64,000 nucleotides of DNA from Paenochrobactrum gallinarii (lineage in GTDB: Bacteria; Pseudomonadota; Alphaproteobacteria; Rhizobiales; Rhizobiaceae), in NCBI RefSeq assembly GCF_014205685.1, contig NZ_JACIIU010000002.1:124001-188000 (forward strand), written 5' to 3'. The position numbers and the translations under genes are program-made. This document shows positions 40,104 to 49,931 of this stretch, in pieces. Position 1 is the stretch's first letter, and every line of letters starts with the position of its first letter. Below the pieces are notes generated by a model that was given only the letters and a program-made list of their open reading frames with translations, did not search any database and was not told the DNA's origin.

Positions 40104-41378
40104 TTAAGCTGTGGCATTGCCTTTTTCATCCTGACGCTCAGCGTAGATGTAAAGCGGACGTGCGGTGCCATCAACGACTTCACCGGAAATGACCACTTCC
40201 TGTACGCCTTCCAGTGTCGGCAATTCAAACATGGTATCCAGCAGGATTTTTTCCATGATCGAACGCAGACCACGCGCACCGGTTTTACGTTCCACTGCCT
40301 TATTGGCAATCGCGCGCAATGCATCATCGTGGAATGTCAGTTCAACATTTTCCATATCGAACAGACGCTGATACTGTTTTACCAATGCGTTTTTAGGTTC
40401 AGACAAAATCTGCACCAGCGCATCAACATCCAGATCTTCCAGTGTTGCAATAACCGGCAAACGACCGACAAATTCAGGGATCAGACCGAACTTCAGCAAA
40501 TCTTCCGGCTCCAGATCCTTGAAGATCGCACCCAGACGACGATCATCTTCGGTTTTAACCGTTGCGCCAAAACCAATAGAGGTCTTTTCACCGCGTGCCG
40601 AAATGATTTTGTCGAGACCGGCAAAAGCACCGCCGCAGATGAAAAGGATATTGGTTGTATCCACCTGCAGGAATTCCTGCTGCGGATGCTTGCGGCCACC
40701 TTGCGGCGGCACAGAAGCAACAGTGCCTTCCATGATCTTCAACAATGCCTGCTGAACGCCCTCACCCGACACATCGCGTGTGATGGACGGATTGTCGGAC
40801 TTACGGCTGATTTTGTCGACTTCGTCGATATAGACGATACCGCGCTGTGCGCGCTCAACATTGTAATCGGCCGCCTGCAACAATTTCAGAATGATGTTTT
40901 CAACATCTTCACCCACATAACCGGCTTCGGTCAGTGTGGTGGCATCGGCCATGGTGAACGGCACATCAATGATACGGGCAAGGGTCTGCGCCAGATAGGT
41001 TTTACCGCAACCTGTCGGACCAACCAACATGATGTTGGACTTTGCCAGTTCGATGTCGTTGTTTTTAGACTGATGCGCCAGACGTTTATAGTGGTTATGT
41101 ACGGCCACAGCGAGAACGCGTTTTGCATCTCTCTGTCCGATAACATAATCATCCAGCACGGCCATAATTTCTAATGGGGTCGGTACACCTTCACGCGACT
41201 TCACCATTGAGGATTTGTTTTCCTCGCGGATGATGTCCATGCAAAGCTCAACACACTCATCACAAATAAAAACGGTCGGGCCTGCAATCAGCTTGCGCAC
41301 TTCATGCTGGCTTTTACCGCAGAACGAGCAATAAAGCGTATTCTTAGAATCGCCACCGCTGTTGCTGACTTTGCTCAT
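40104..41378 (-). CDS. clpX: ATP-dependent Clp protease ATP-binding subunit ClpX
   Basis: AAA+ unfoldase that selects substrates and feeds them to ClpP. The 424-residue product starts with the zinc-binding dimerisation domain (C17, C20, C39, C42: [18 protein letters not shown]), then Walker [19 protein letters not shown] near residue 120, Walker [11 protein letters not shown], the GFGA loop (SIGFGATV), and the arginine-finger region [17 protein letters not shown]. It has a strong ribosome binding site (AAAGGAAA). clpP lies about 360 bases upstream on the same strand. Confidence 0.98.
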   Translation of the reverse strand: MSKVSNSGGDSKNTLYCSFCGKSQHEVRKLIAGPTVFICDECVELCMDIIREENKSSMVKSREGVPTPLEIMAVLDDYVIGQRDAKRVLAVAVHNHYKRLAHQSKNNDIELAKSNIMLVGPTGCGKTYLAQTLARIIDVPFTMADATTLTEAGYVGEDVENIILKLLQAADYNVERAQRGIVYIDEVDKISRKSDNPSITRDVSGEGVQQALLKIMEGTVASVPPQGGRKHPQQEFLQVDTTNILFICGGAFAGLDKIISARGEKTSIGFGATVKTEDDRRLGAIFKDLEPEDLLKFGLIPEFVGRLPVIATLEDLDVDALVQILSEPKNALVKQYQRLFDMENVELTFHDDALRAIANKAVERKTGARGLRSIMEKILLDTMFELPTLEGVQEVVISGEVVDGTARPLYIYAERQDEKGNATA

Positions 41379-41740
41379 CGCAGTTTCCTTTCAATAGCGG
41401 CTGTTGCGTTCATATCGTCACAGCCGTTAACTCTAAATACCAGACACATATCCCCGACCGAAATATGGCTGGAAAATTGGCCTTTACCGAATCTCACAAC
41501 AGCTACACTGATGCTAAGCCGTTGAGATTCTATGATTGGGGCGCTAATTTAGCCTGTTGAAACCAAATAATAGCTTAACGTAGCAATTGTTTTGCCACGT
41601 ACAAGTAGGAATTCGACAGTTTTGTGGCACGAAGATGGTTTTTAGCGACCAAAATGCCACAGCCAATGCTGAATACCTGCTTCCAATCATATTTGTTTCA
41701 AGCGCCCTCAGCCCTTTTAAGGCCAAGGGCGCGTTGTTTT
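41379..41740 (-). other. Spacer between clpX and clpP
   Basis: About 360 bases with no recognisable gene. Close to the clpP stop is an inverted repeat GCGCCCT (41702-41708)/AGGGCGC (41726-41732) without a T-run, possibly a weak terminator. TGTGGCA (41623-41629) and TGCCACA (41655-41661) form another stem. A clpX promoter should lie here; none could be assigned with confidence. Confidence 0.4.
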
Positions 41741-42376
41741 TTAAGCGGACGGTGTCTGCGCAGACACTTCGTCATGGGATTCAATCACACGGTCGATCAG
41801 GCCAAATTCCAACGCTTCCTGGGCAGTCATGAAATGATCACGGTCAAGGGTGCGTTCAATGGTTTCGTAATCACGGCCGGTATGTTTGACATAGATTTCA
41901 TTCAGGCGGCGCTTCATCTTGATGATATCCTGCGCATGGCGCTCAATATCAGATGCCTGCCCCTGAAAACCACCGGATGGCTGATGCACCATCACGCGGG
42001 CGTTTGGCAGCGCATAACGCTTGCCGGTTGCACCTGCGGTCAGAAGCAACGAGCCCATGGAGCAAGCCTGCCCCATGCAAAGGGTGGAAACCGGTGAATG
42101 AATATACTGCATCGTATCATAAATCGCCATGCCGGAGGTGACGACACCACCTGGCGAATTAATGTACATGTTGATTTCTTTCTTCGGGTTTTCCGCTTCC
42201 AGAAACAACAGCTGCGCGCAGATCAGCATGGACATGCCGTCTTCAACCGGACCATTTACAAAAATAATACGCTCTTTGAGCAAGCGCGAGAAAATATCAT
42301 AAGCCCGTTCACCGCGGTTTGTCTGTTCGACAACCATAGGCACGAGGTTCATGACGGTTTCTATCGGATCTCTCAT
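41741..42376 (-). CDS. clpP: ATP-dependent Clp protease proteolytic subunit
   Basis: Serine peptidase barrel partnered with ClpX. The 211-residue product starts [18 protein letters not shown] (42376 is chosen; an upstream codon at 42445 would cover the promoter). The active-site serine is at about 106 in [18 protein letters not shown] and the histidine at about 131 in [15 protein letters not shown]; the aspartate lies in [18 protein letters not shown]. The residue before the serine is cysteine where alanine is usual. The gene is preceded by a good heat-shock-type promoter and follows hflX. Confidence 0.97.
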   Translation of the reverse strand: MRDPIETVMNLVPMVVEQTNRGERAYDIFSRLLKERIIFVNGPVEDGMSMLICAQLLFLEAENPKKEINMYINSPGGVVTSGMAIYDTMQYIHSPVSTLCMGQACSMGSLLLTAGATGKRYALPNARVMVHQPSGGFQGQASDIERHAQDIIKMKRRLNEIYVKHTGRDYETIERTLDRDHFMTAQEALEFGLIDRVIESHDEVSAQTPSA

Positions 42377-42441
42377 AGTGGACCTCTGGGTCTGTTTGGG
42401 AAGAGCAGCGCGTGCTCGGACAGGATTCGTAATTATTCCAT

Positions 42442-42471
42442 ACATAGGGCGATGCGGCCCTGTTTCGCAAG
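42442..42471 (-). promoter_or_regulatory. Heat-shock sigma (RpoH-type) promoter of clpP
   Basis: On the minus strand CTTG (42471-42468), an 18-base spacer, then CCCTATGT (42449-42442). This fits the alphaproteobacterial RpoH pattern (CTTG, 17-18 bases, CYTATNT) and lies 66-95 bases before the clpP start. Confidence 0.7.
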
Positions 42472-42517
42472 ATGGTGTGACAACTGACTGTCAGCATTAA
42501 CACGCAAAAGCCATTGT

Positions 42518-43936
42518 TCAATCATCTTGCGGCTTGCTGCCAAAGCGGCGTTCTTCCAGCATTTTCGCGGCAGAAGCGGTCATTTGCGCTTGAATACGCA
42601 CCGAACCATCTTCCAGATTCTCTCGTTTAATATTGCTGGCCGATTGATAAATTCCGTCAAGCATCGACAATTCATCAACGCCGAATGTCATATCAATGCT
42701 CTTCAAATCACCATAAATACGTTTCTCGATGATGTTGAGCAGCTCCGGTACACCCTCACCCGTATAAGCCGAAATCGCCACCGGTTTGGCCTCATCATTC
42801 ATATCGGATGACGTGCTGCTGGCGGCGAGCACCAATGCCGCCTCATGCGCTGATTCATCCAGCAGATCGATTTTGTTCCAAACCTCATAGACCCGTTTGC
42901 GGTCATTGCGCTCGACACCAAGGCTGGCCAGAATGCTTTCCACATCCTCGGCCTGTGCGGCATTGTCAGGATCGGAAATATCACGGATATGCAAAATCAA
43001 ATCCGCTTCCAGCACCTCTTCCAATGTTGCACGGAACGCCGCAACCAGATGGTGTGGCAGGTTGGAAATAAAACCAACCGTATCAGACAAGATCACCATC
43101 CCGCCATGAGGCAAACGAATGCGACGCAATGTCGGATCAAGGGTCGCAAACAGCATATCCTCAGCCAGCACACCCGCACCGGTCATACGGTTAAACAAGG
43201 TGGATTTACCGGCATTGGTATAGCCGACAAGCGCGACAATCGGATGGGGCACTTTACGACGCTTTTGACGATGTAAAGTACGAGTACGCACCACTGTTTC
43301 CAGCTCGCGCTTGATACGCAGAATTTTTTCCTGCAACTGGCGTCTGTCGGCCTCAATCTGCGTTTCACCCGGCCCGCCCAGAAAGCCACTACCGCCACGC
43401 TGGCGCTCAAGGTGCGTCCAGCTGCGCACAAGCCGGCCTTTTTGATAGTTGAGATGCGCAAGTTCGACCTGCAAAACACCTTCTTTGGTTTGCGCGCGAC
43501 GTCCGAAAATTTCCAAAATAAGGCCGGTACGGTCAATCACTTTGACCTTCCACTCGCGCTCCAGATTGCGCTGCTGCACAGGCGTTAAAGCGTGATCGAC
43601 AATGACCAGCTCGATTTCCTGCTCTTCAATCGCTTCAGCAATAGTTTCAACACGGCCTGTGCCCAGCAAAGTGGCGGGACGGGGCTGAGAAACATTAACG
43701 ATTTCAGCCATAATAATTTCAAGATCGATAGCACGCGCCAGGCCGCAAGCTTCTTCCAGCCGTGCTTCACTGGAGCGCTGAAAGCGGACGGGCTCTGCAT
43801 CATCACTATCATTTTGCATATATCGATCAGGCAGAACCGGAACAAGGACGGCTGCGCGGGTCGGAGCCTTATCCTCATGGTCAAAGCCGTCCTGATGGTT
43901 GGATGCCTGTTGTTTGCGGTCGTTTATCTTACCCAA
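42518..43936 (-). CDS. hflX: GTPase HflX
   Basis: Ribosome-associated GTPase that splits stalled ribosomes under stress in E. coli. The 472-residue product has the N-terminal HflX domain (RPATLLGTGRVETIAEAIEE), a glycine-rich GGSGFLGGPGETQIEADRR linker, and a G domain with G1 VGYTNAGKSTLFNRM, G3 LSDTVGFISNLPHHLV and G4 VWNKIDLLDE. The start is TTG at 43936, supported by AAGGAAA seven bases upstream. It lies downstream of hfq, as in E. coli and many alphaproteobacteria. Confidence 0.95.
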   Translation of the reverse strand: MGKINDRKQQASNHQDGFDHEDKAPTRAAVLVPVLPDRYMQNDSDDAEPVRFQRSSEARLEEACGLARAIDLEIIMAEIVNVSQPRPATLLGTGRVETIAEAIEEQEIELVIVDHALTPVQQRNLEREWKVKVIDRTGLILEIFGRRAQTKEGVLQVELAHLNYQKGRLVRSWTHLERQRGGSGFLGGPGETQIEADRRQLQEKILRIKRELETVVRTRTLHRQKRRKVPHPIVALVGYTNAGKSTLFNRMTGAGVLAEDMLFATLDPTLRRIRLPHGGMVILSDTVGFISNLPHHLVAAFRATLEEVLEADLILHIRDISDPDNAAQAEDVESILASLGVERNDRKRVYEVWNKIDLLDESAHEAALVLAASSTSSDMNDEAKPVAISAYTGEGVPELLNIIEKRIYGDLKSIDMTFGVDELSMLDGIYQSASNIKRENLEDGSVRIQAQMTASAAKMLEERRFGSKPQDD

Positions 43937-43977
43937 ACTTGTTTCCTTATTAATTTTTTAAAGCCCAGAAACGGCGA

Positions 43978-44026
43978 AAGCCGGACGCGACAACAACACC
44001 GATCTTTCGGCTGTTCGCTCCGGCTT
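43978..44026 (-). other. Stable hairpin between hfq and hflX
   Basis: AAGCCGGA (43978-43985) pairs with TCCGGCTT (44019-44026), and four more pairs continue inwards (43987-43990 with 44015-44018) past one bulged base. A T-run is absent, so it may be a processing or attenuation structure between the two cistrons. Confidence 0.5.
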
Positions 44027-44089
44027 CCTTGAATTTGCAAAAACCACCTGTCCGCATTCATGCATCAACAGGCTGGATCAAACAAAAAA

Positions 44090-44326
44090 TCAGGCTTCTT
44101 CACCTTCAAACATTTGCACTGGCTGGCTTGGCATAATGGTCGAAATTGCATGTTTGTAAACAAGCTGCGAATGACCATCACGACGCAAGAGGACGCAAAA
44201 ATTATCAAATGAGGTAACGATACCGGTGAGCTTAACGCCATTGATCAAAAAGATTGTCAGGGAAATCTTCTGCTTACGAACTGAATTCAGAAAGAGATCC
44301 TGCAGATTTTGCGATCGTTCTACCAT
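44090..44326 (-). CDS. hfq: RNA chaperone Hfq
   Basis: Hexameric Sm-like chaperone for small RNA and mRNA pairing. The 78-residue product (start [17 protein letters not shown] at 44326) has the Sm1 region [18 protein letters not shown], the [13 protein letters not shown] segment and the Sm2 motif [12 protein letters not shown]. The family size rules out an upstream in-frame start at 44554. The short C-terminal tail is typical of alphaproteobacteria. It lies in the run ntrY-ntrX-trkA-hfq-hflX. Confidence 0.98.
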   Translation of the reverse strand: MVERSQNLQDLFLNSVRKQKISLTIFLINGVKLTGIVTSFDNFCVLLRRDGHSQLVYKHAISTIMPSQPVQMFEGEEA

Positions 44327-44588
44327 TTTTCTTATTCCTTTTTTCTCGATCAACAACCAAGTCACGGTCAGCTTATCTGCTACATCCAAGATGCAACAGC
44401 GGATAATTTTATTTGCCGCCTGAAAGGCAACAAACAGGCTTTTTATGGGAAGCCCGTACCAAACTGCACTGCCTGAGTTAACAGGATGGCATATTTTCTG
44501 CAATCTCAAAAAAGAGATTTTTAATAAAGCTATTGCCTCAGGCAAAGCTAGCACAGCAATTTTATCAAGCCATGCCCGCTTAAGCCGA

Positions 44589-45965
44589 TCAGAAGAACTC
44601 CAGACTGACGCGGAACATCTGTTCCACCTGTTTTACAACATCCTGTGTCGCAAATAAGACGACACGGTCACGTGGTCGGATACGCACATCCCCTGTCGGC
44701 TGAATCACCTGTCCTGCACGGTAGATCGCTCCGATGCGCAAACCTTCCGGCAGATCCAGATCACGCAACATCGGCCCCACCAGCGACGAGGTTTCCATCG
44801 CTTCCGCTTCAATCACCTCGGCCATGCCGTGATGCACGCTATAAACCGCACGGATACGGCCACGGCGCACATGCTGCAACACTTTGGAAATTGTCACATT
44901 TTTCGGGTTGATATGCGCATCAATGCCAACCGTATGGGTAAATTCCTGATAGGCCGGATCATTAATCAGCACCAGATTATGCTTACAACCCAGACGCTTA
45001 GCCATGATGCTTGAAAGAATATTGACCTGATCCTGATTGGTCAGCGCCACAATCAGATCTGCATCCTGCACTTCCGCTTCCAAAAGCACTTCCTGATCCA
45101 GCGCACTTCCGTGAAAAACAGTTGTGCGCTGTAATTGATCGGAAATTTCCAGAGCCCGCTCATGATTGCTTTCGATGATTTTAATACGGGTATGCGATTG
45201 ATGTGCTTCCATGGCTCGCGCCACATAAAGCCCGATATTACCGCCACCAGCAATAATAATACGGTTGGCATCCGGCTTATCATGGCCGAAAATCGACAAA
45301 GTGCGGCGCACCTGCTCACGGGTGGTAATCACATAAGCCAGATCCCCCGCATGCAATTCATCAGCGGAATGTGGCGTAAAGAGGCTCTCTTTGCGCACCA
45401 CACCAACAACCGTTGCCGAAAGATCGGGAAAAAGATCGCTCAGCTGGTTAAGCGGCGTATTAATAACCGGACATTCTTCCTGACATTCAATAGCAAGGCC
45501 GATAATTTTTTCATCGGCAAAGCGTAAAACATCGGTCGCACCAGGCAAAGCGATACGGCGCAACAACACCTCGCTCACTTCCAGCTCAGGCGAAATGGTT
45601 ACATCAATCGGCAGATTTTCCCGCAGGAACAAATCCGAATATTCAGTATTCAGATAGGTTTGCGCACGGATTCGGGCAATTTTCGTGGGCACATTGAAAA
45701 CCGAATGCGCCACCTGACAGGCCACCATATTGACCTCATCAGAAAGCGTCACCGCAATAATCATATCGGCTTCATTGGCACCGGCGGCCGCCAAGACATC
45801 CGGATGCGAACCATGACCGACAAAGCTGCGCACATCCAGCGTGTCACGCACGGTCTGAATGTGTTTCACTGACGTATCAATCACTGACACATCGTTTTTC
45901 TCAGCCGCCAGCCGCTCGGCGATACCGTACCCGACTTGCCCTGCACCACAGATGATCACGCGCAT
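44589..45965 (-). CDS. trkA: Trk system potassium uptake protein TrkA
   Basis: Cytoplasmic NAD-binding regulator of the Trk/Ktr potassium channel. The 458-residue product contains two RCK repeats: the first starts [20 protein letters not shown], the second [19 protein letters not shown] (about 230), each with a dinucleotide GxGxxG fold and a C-terminal ligand domain ([18 protein letters not shown]). The channel subunit trkH is not in the window. It lies just downstream of ntrX, a position seen in many alphaproteobacteria. Confidence 0.96.
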   Translation of the reverse strand: MRVIICGAGQVGYGIAERLAAEKNDVSVIDTSVKHIQTVRDTLDVRSFVGHGSHPDVLAAAGANEADMIIAVTLSDEVNMVACQVAHSVFNVPTKIARIRAQTYLNTEYSDLFLRENLPIDVTISPELEVSEVLLRRIALPGATDVLRFADEKIIGLAIECQEECPVINTPLNQLSDLFPDLSATVVGVVRKESLFTPHSADELHAGDLAYVITTREQVRRTLSIFGHDKPDANRIIIAGGGNIGLYVARAMEAHQSHTRIKIIESNHERALEISDQLQRTTVFHGSALDQEVLLEAEVQDADLIVALTNQDQVNILSSIMAKRLGCKHNLVLINDPAYQEFTHTVGIDAHINPKNVTISKVLQHVRRGRIRAVYSVHHGMAEVIEAEAMETSSLVGPMLRDLDLPEGLRIGAIYRAGQVIQPTGDVRIRPRDRVVLFATQDVVKQVEQMFRVSLEFF

Positions 45966-46006
45966 GTAAGCACCATTGCTGTTTTAATCCGCCACACAGA
46001 TGTCAA

Positions 46007-47368
46007 TTACACACCAAGCGACTTCAGTTTGCGGTGAAGCGCCGAGCGCTCCATGCCGACAAATTCTGCCGTGCGTGAGATATTACCGCCGAAACGGTTA
46101 ATCTGTGCGATCAGATATTCTTTTTCAAACATTTCGCGCGCTTCACGCAATGGCAGCGCCATAATGTGCTGATCAGATTCGGTTGGTGCGCGCGGCAGCG
46201 TGTCACCAATATCAGCCGGCAGCAGGTCTGCTGTGATCGGCTCATCCGGATCATCACCACGCGCCAGAATCATCAGGCGCTCAATATTGTTGCGAAGCTG
46301 ACGCACATTGCCCGGCCAGCTATGAGCCTGCAAAACAGCCATTGCATCGCTGCCGATCGGACGCGGCTTGATCCCTGCCTGCTCGCCGATCTGCTTGATG
46401 AAGAAATCCACCAGCATCGGAATATCTTCACGGCGCTGCGACAGTGGCGGCACCTGCACCGGCACAACTGACAAGCGATGGTACAAATCCTCACGGAAAC
46501 GGCCTTCAGCGATCATCGCTTCCAGATTTTGTGCGGTTGATGAAATCACACGCACATCCACTTTAACGCGTTTGGTGCCGCCAACACGTTCAAATTGCTG
46601 ATCGACCAGAACGCGCAGAATTTTATTCTGCGTTTCACGCGGCATATCTGCAATTTCATCGAGATATAAAATACCGCCATGTGCTTCTTCCAAAGCACCG
46701 ACTTTGCGCTCGCCACCATCCATTTCGGTACCGAAAAGCTCAATTTCCATGCGCTCCGGCGTAATCATTGCCGCATTTAGCGTTACGAACGGGCCATTGG
46801 CGCGTGTCGAGCTGGAGTGAATGGCGCGCGCTGTCAGTTCTTTACCAGCGCCGGAAGCACCAGTAATCATGATACGGCTATTGGTTGGCGCCACACGTTC
46901 AATGGTCTGGCGCAAGTGGCTCATCGCCAAAGAGTTGCCCAACAGCTCCAGATTATCACCGCTGCGCTTACGCAAATCAGACACTTCACGTTTGAGCTTG
47001 GAGGTTTCCAGTGCCCGTTCGGCGATCAGAATCAAACGATCAGCCTTAAACGGCTTTTCGATAAAATCATAAGCACCGCGACGGATTGCCGACACGGCAG
47101 TTTCAATATTACCATGACCGGAAATCATCACCACCGGCAAATCAGGGTGGAGTTTTTTAATCTCGTCAAGCAAGGCCAGACCATCAAGACGACTGCCCTG
47201 CAACCAGATATCCAAAAATATCAAGCGCGGCACACGGTCATTGATGGCAGCTAAAGCGCTGTCAGCATCAAAGGCGGTGCGGGTCTCATGCCCCTCGTCG
47301 CTTAAAATACCAGCAACCAGCTCACGAATATCCGCTTCATCATCAACTACCAGAATTTCATCTGCCAT
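46007..47368 (-). CDS. ntrX: Response regulator NtrX
   Basis: Response regulator of the NtrYX two-component system, linked to nitrogen and redox control in alphaproteobacteria. The 453-residue product has a receiver (VVDDEADIRE, phospho-aspartate 53 in LIFLDIWLQG), an AAA+ domain (Walker A TGASGAGKELTARAIH, Walker B GGILYLDEIADMPR) and a Fis-type helix-turn-helix (NISRTAEFVGMERSALHRKL). In place of the GAFTGA sigma-54 contact loop the sequence reads ELFGTEMDGGERKVGALEEA. It therefore probably does not activate sigma-54 promoters directly. It starts one base from the ntrY stop. Confidence 0.96.
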   Translation of the reverse strand: MADEILVVDDEADIRELVAGILSDEGHETRTAFDADSALAAINDRVPRLIFLDIWLQGSRLDGLALLDEIKKLHPDLPVVMISGHGNIETAVSAIRRGAYDFIEKPFKADRLILIAERALETSKLKREVSDLRKRSGDNLELLGNSLAMSHLRQTIERVAPTNSRIMITGASGAGKELTARAIHSSSTRANGPFVTLNAAMITPERMEIELFGTEMDGGERKVGALEEAHGGILYLDEIADMPRETQNKILRVLVDQQFERVGGTKRVKVDVRVISSTAQNLEAMIAEGRFREDLYHRLSVVPVQVPPLSQRREDIPMLVDFFIKQIGEQAGIKPRPIGSDAMAVLQAHSWPGNVRQLRNNIERLMILARGDDPDEPITADLLPADIGDTLPRAPTESDQHIMALPLREAREMFEKEYLIAQINRFGGNISRTAEFVGMERSALHRKLKSLGV

Positions 47369-47369
47369 A

Positions 47370-49634
47370 TTAGTTCACCTGCTCAGCTTCTGACTGTTCT
47401 GTTACGGCCTCAGCTTCACGCAAGCTTTCGCTCACGGGAAAAACCATTCTGATCAACGCACCCCGACCCTGATAAAAATCTGGCCGAGCATCGTGCAATT
47501 CCATATGCCCGCCATGATCTTCCACGATTTTGCGCACAATAGCCAAACCAAGCCCTGTGCCTTTTTCGCGGGTTGTCATGTAAGGTTCCAGCAACTTTTG
47601 GCGATCATCGCCCGGCAAACCTTTGCCGTTATCGCTGACTTCAACAATTAATTGTGCATCCTCTTTATAAGAGCGCACAAGGATGTGACCTTGATAGTTT
47701 TCATCACGCGCAACTGCATCAATCGCCTCGCTGGCATTCTTGATAATATTACCAAAGGCTTGCGCCATCAGACGGCTGTCGAAAGAACCAAGCAGCTTTT
47801 CGGAGCCAAAATCATTGGTAAATTTAATATCGTTACGGCTGACTTCAATCAGGAACGATGCTTCACGCAACGGATCACGCAGATCAAGCTCGCGCATTTC
47901 CGGCTTCGGCATACGGGCAAAATCAGAGAACTCATTGACCATGCGGCCAATATCACCCACCTGACGCACGATAGTTTCGATACATTGATCGAAAACTTCG
48001 CGGTCTTCGGTAATGACCTTCCCATAGCGGCGTCTGATACGTTCAGCTGAAAGCTGGATCGGTGTCAGCGGATTTTTGATCTCATGCGCAATGCGGCGTG
48101 CCACATCCGCCCATGCGCTTGAGCGCTGCGCCTGCACAAGATCAGTAATATCATCAACCGTCACCACATAAGAATGATCGTCGAAACTCGCATCTTCCAC
48201 AGTGATCTGCACATTATAGGTACGTGCCGAGCCTGAACGCGTTATCGTCACCTGCTCGCGGTGTACTGCACGACCCGTAGAGCGGGCAATTTCAAAAGCC
48301 TGCCCGATTTCCGGCGCAAGCCCCGTAAGGTTCTTGCCAATGGAATCCTGCGCGCAGACTTTAAACATATGCTCAGCCGATGGATTGATGATCGTGATCA
48401 CCCCATCCGGATCGATACCGATCACACCAGCGGTAACGCCTGAAAGTACAGCTTCCGAGAAACGACGGCGCTCATCAATCTGGTCCTTTGCCGATAAAAG
48501 CTCATTGCGCTGACTTTTAAGCTCGGCGACCATATTATTGAAAGTACCGGCCAATGCACCCACATCGCCATCGGTTGCCTGTACCGGCACGCGAACTTCC
48601 AGATTACCTGCCGCCACATCCTGCGATGCACCAATCAGCAAGCGGATCGGACGCACAAGACGGTCGGCCACGGCAATCCCTGTCCAGATTGCCGACAACA
48701 ACACAATCAGCGTCAAACCGAAATAAAGCAAAGCGAAAGCGATTTGGGTTGCCAAACGATTGGAATCCATCGCGCTATAACGCTCGGCATTGGCCTCCAT
48801 CAGGCGCATGGCATCAATAATTTCACCGTCCACTGCGCGAATTGTATAAAGATAAGCATCCGGAATGGCGCTCATCTTAATAATCGCACCAACAAAATGG
48901 CTGGTTCCCGGCGGAATAATCACTGGCTTGCCATCTGATGCCGTTTGCAGTGCATCTTGTGGCGCTGGCGGAAGCGAGCGCTCGCCACCCAGTTCAGTTT
49001 CCAAAATCACACTGCCGTCTTCGCGTACGAGATAGGCACCCAAAAGCCCACGACCACGTGCCTGCAACGACATCAGCCGCACAAAACCGGAGCGATCCAA
49101 ACTATAAAGCGTGCGCTGTGCATCCAGATCCTGCAACATCGAATAGGATGTGCCCTGCAAATTGCGCGCAGTTTCGGTGATGTAGGATTTTGCCAGACTG
49201 TTAGATGAATTTACAATCTCACGGGTATTAGTATCAAACCAGCGATCAAGCCCTAAATTCAGGGTCACAGCCGCCACGATTGCTACCGCAATCGCCGGAA
49301 CAGCGGCAATCAATGAGAAAAGTGCCACAATGCGCACGTGAAGCCGCGAGGCAGCGCGGCCATGACGGCGCGCCAGAATGATACGGTAAATTTCGCGCCA
49401 GATCAGGCCGATCAAACAGGCAATCAATGCCACATTAATCACGGTCAGTGTCAGCGTAACAATTCGATCCGGATTAATCGGGGTAATGCCAATTAATATA
49501 GCAAAAGAAAGCGTTGCAGTTACAAGGGCTGCGACTACAGTAATCAGCCCCGGCAAAGCCAATAAACGGCGTGGCTCGGCATAGTCATTGCCATTTGCGG
49601 CAGAGCCTTGAATTGCGGGCGACGTTTCATTCAT
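47370..49634 (-). CDS. ntrY: Sensor histidine kinase NtrY
   Basis: Membrane-bound sensor kinase that phosphorylates NtrX. The 754-residue product has four hydrophobic segments near the N-terminus (to about 310) enclosing a periplasmic loop, a HAMP linker (DRLVRPIRLLIGASQDVAAG), a PAS domain (GVIGIDPDGVITIINPSAEH), the phosphoacceptor histidine in VARRIAHEIKNPLTPIQLSA, and a HATPase domain (NIIKNASEAID, EVSDNGKGLPGDDRQKLL, TREKGTGLGLAIVRK). ntrB and ntrC are not next to it, unlike in many Hyphomicrobiales; the upstream neighbour is a divergent SH3-domain gene. Confidence 0.96.
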   Translation of the reverse strand: MNETSPAIQGSAANGNDYAEPRRLLALPGLITVVAALVTATLSFAILIGITPINPDRIVTLTLTVINVALIACLIGLIWREIYRIILARRHGRAASRLHVRIVALFSLIAAVPAIAVAIVAAVTLNLGLDRWFDTNTREIVNSSNSLAKSYITETARNLQGTSYSMLQDLDAQRTLYSLDRSGFVRLMSLQARGRGLLGAYLVREDGSVILETELGGERSLPPAPQDALQTASDGKPVIIPPGTSHFVGAIIKMSAIPDAYLYTIRAVDGEIIDAMRLMEANAERYSAMDSNRLATQIAFALLYFGLTLIVLLSAIWTGIAVADRLVRPIRLLIGASQDVAAGNLEVRVPVQATDGDVGALAGTFNNMVAELKSQRNELLSAKDQIDERRRFSEAVLSGVTAGVIGIDPDGVITIINPSAEHMFKVCAQDSIGKNLTGLAPEIGQAFEIARSTGRAVHREQVTITRSGSARTYNVQITVEDASFDDHSYVVTVDDITDLVQAQRSSAWADVARRIAHEIKNPLTPIQLSAERIRRRYGKVITEDREVFDQCIETIVRQVGDIGRMVNEFSDFARMPKPEMRELDLRDPLREASFLIEVSRNDIKFTNDFGSEKLLGSFDSRLMAQAFGNIIKNASEAIDAVARDENYQGHILVRSYKEDAQLIVEVSDNGKGLPGDDRQKLLEPYMTTREKGTGLGLAIVRKIVEDHGGHMELHDARPDFYQGRGALIRMVFPVSESLREAEAVTEQSEAEQVN

Positions 49635-49691
49635 CTCGAAAATTGTTCCGATCAGATTCGTTACTGTTCTATAATCATATTAAAAGACTAA

Positions 49692-49707
49692 GTTGCATTC
49701 ATGCAAC
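49692..49707. other. Inverted repeat between ntrY and the SH3 gene
   Basis: GTTGCAT (49692-49698) and ATGCAAC (49701-49707) are separated by two bases; ATGCAAC recurs at 49722-49728. It lies in the divergent promoter region (49635-49931) and could be a dyad operator. No other feature was seen in this gap of about 300 bases. Confidence 0.35.
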
Positions 49708-49931
49708 GCATTGTGGCGAAAATGCAACTGCGCATTTTGACTAATAAAAAATATCACCAAATTTACGCCGTTCAGCAGCATATGCTTTCAACAGCTATGA
49801 CACTCACAAAGCGCGTGTGAAACCAAAGTAACCAAATCCCAAGGAAAGCCAGTTAATCTGCTTTCAACACGATTCGACTGACATGACGGTCATTGAAAGA
49901 GAAGAACTGAAAAGAGAGAACAGGATTTCTC

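Noticed and set aside
39969-41174. 401-codon plus-strand frame opposite clpX
   Set aside because: Antisense shadow of clpX, cysteine- and histidine-rich low-complexity product with no family match.
41702-41732. Inverted repeat after clpP as a terminator
   Set aside because: Stem of seven bases with a long loop and no T-run; reported only as a spacer feature.
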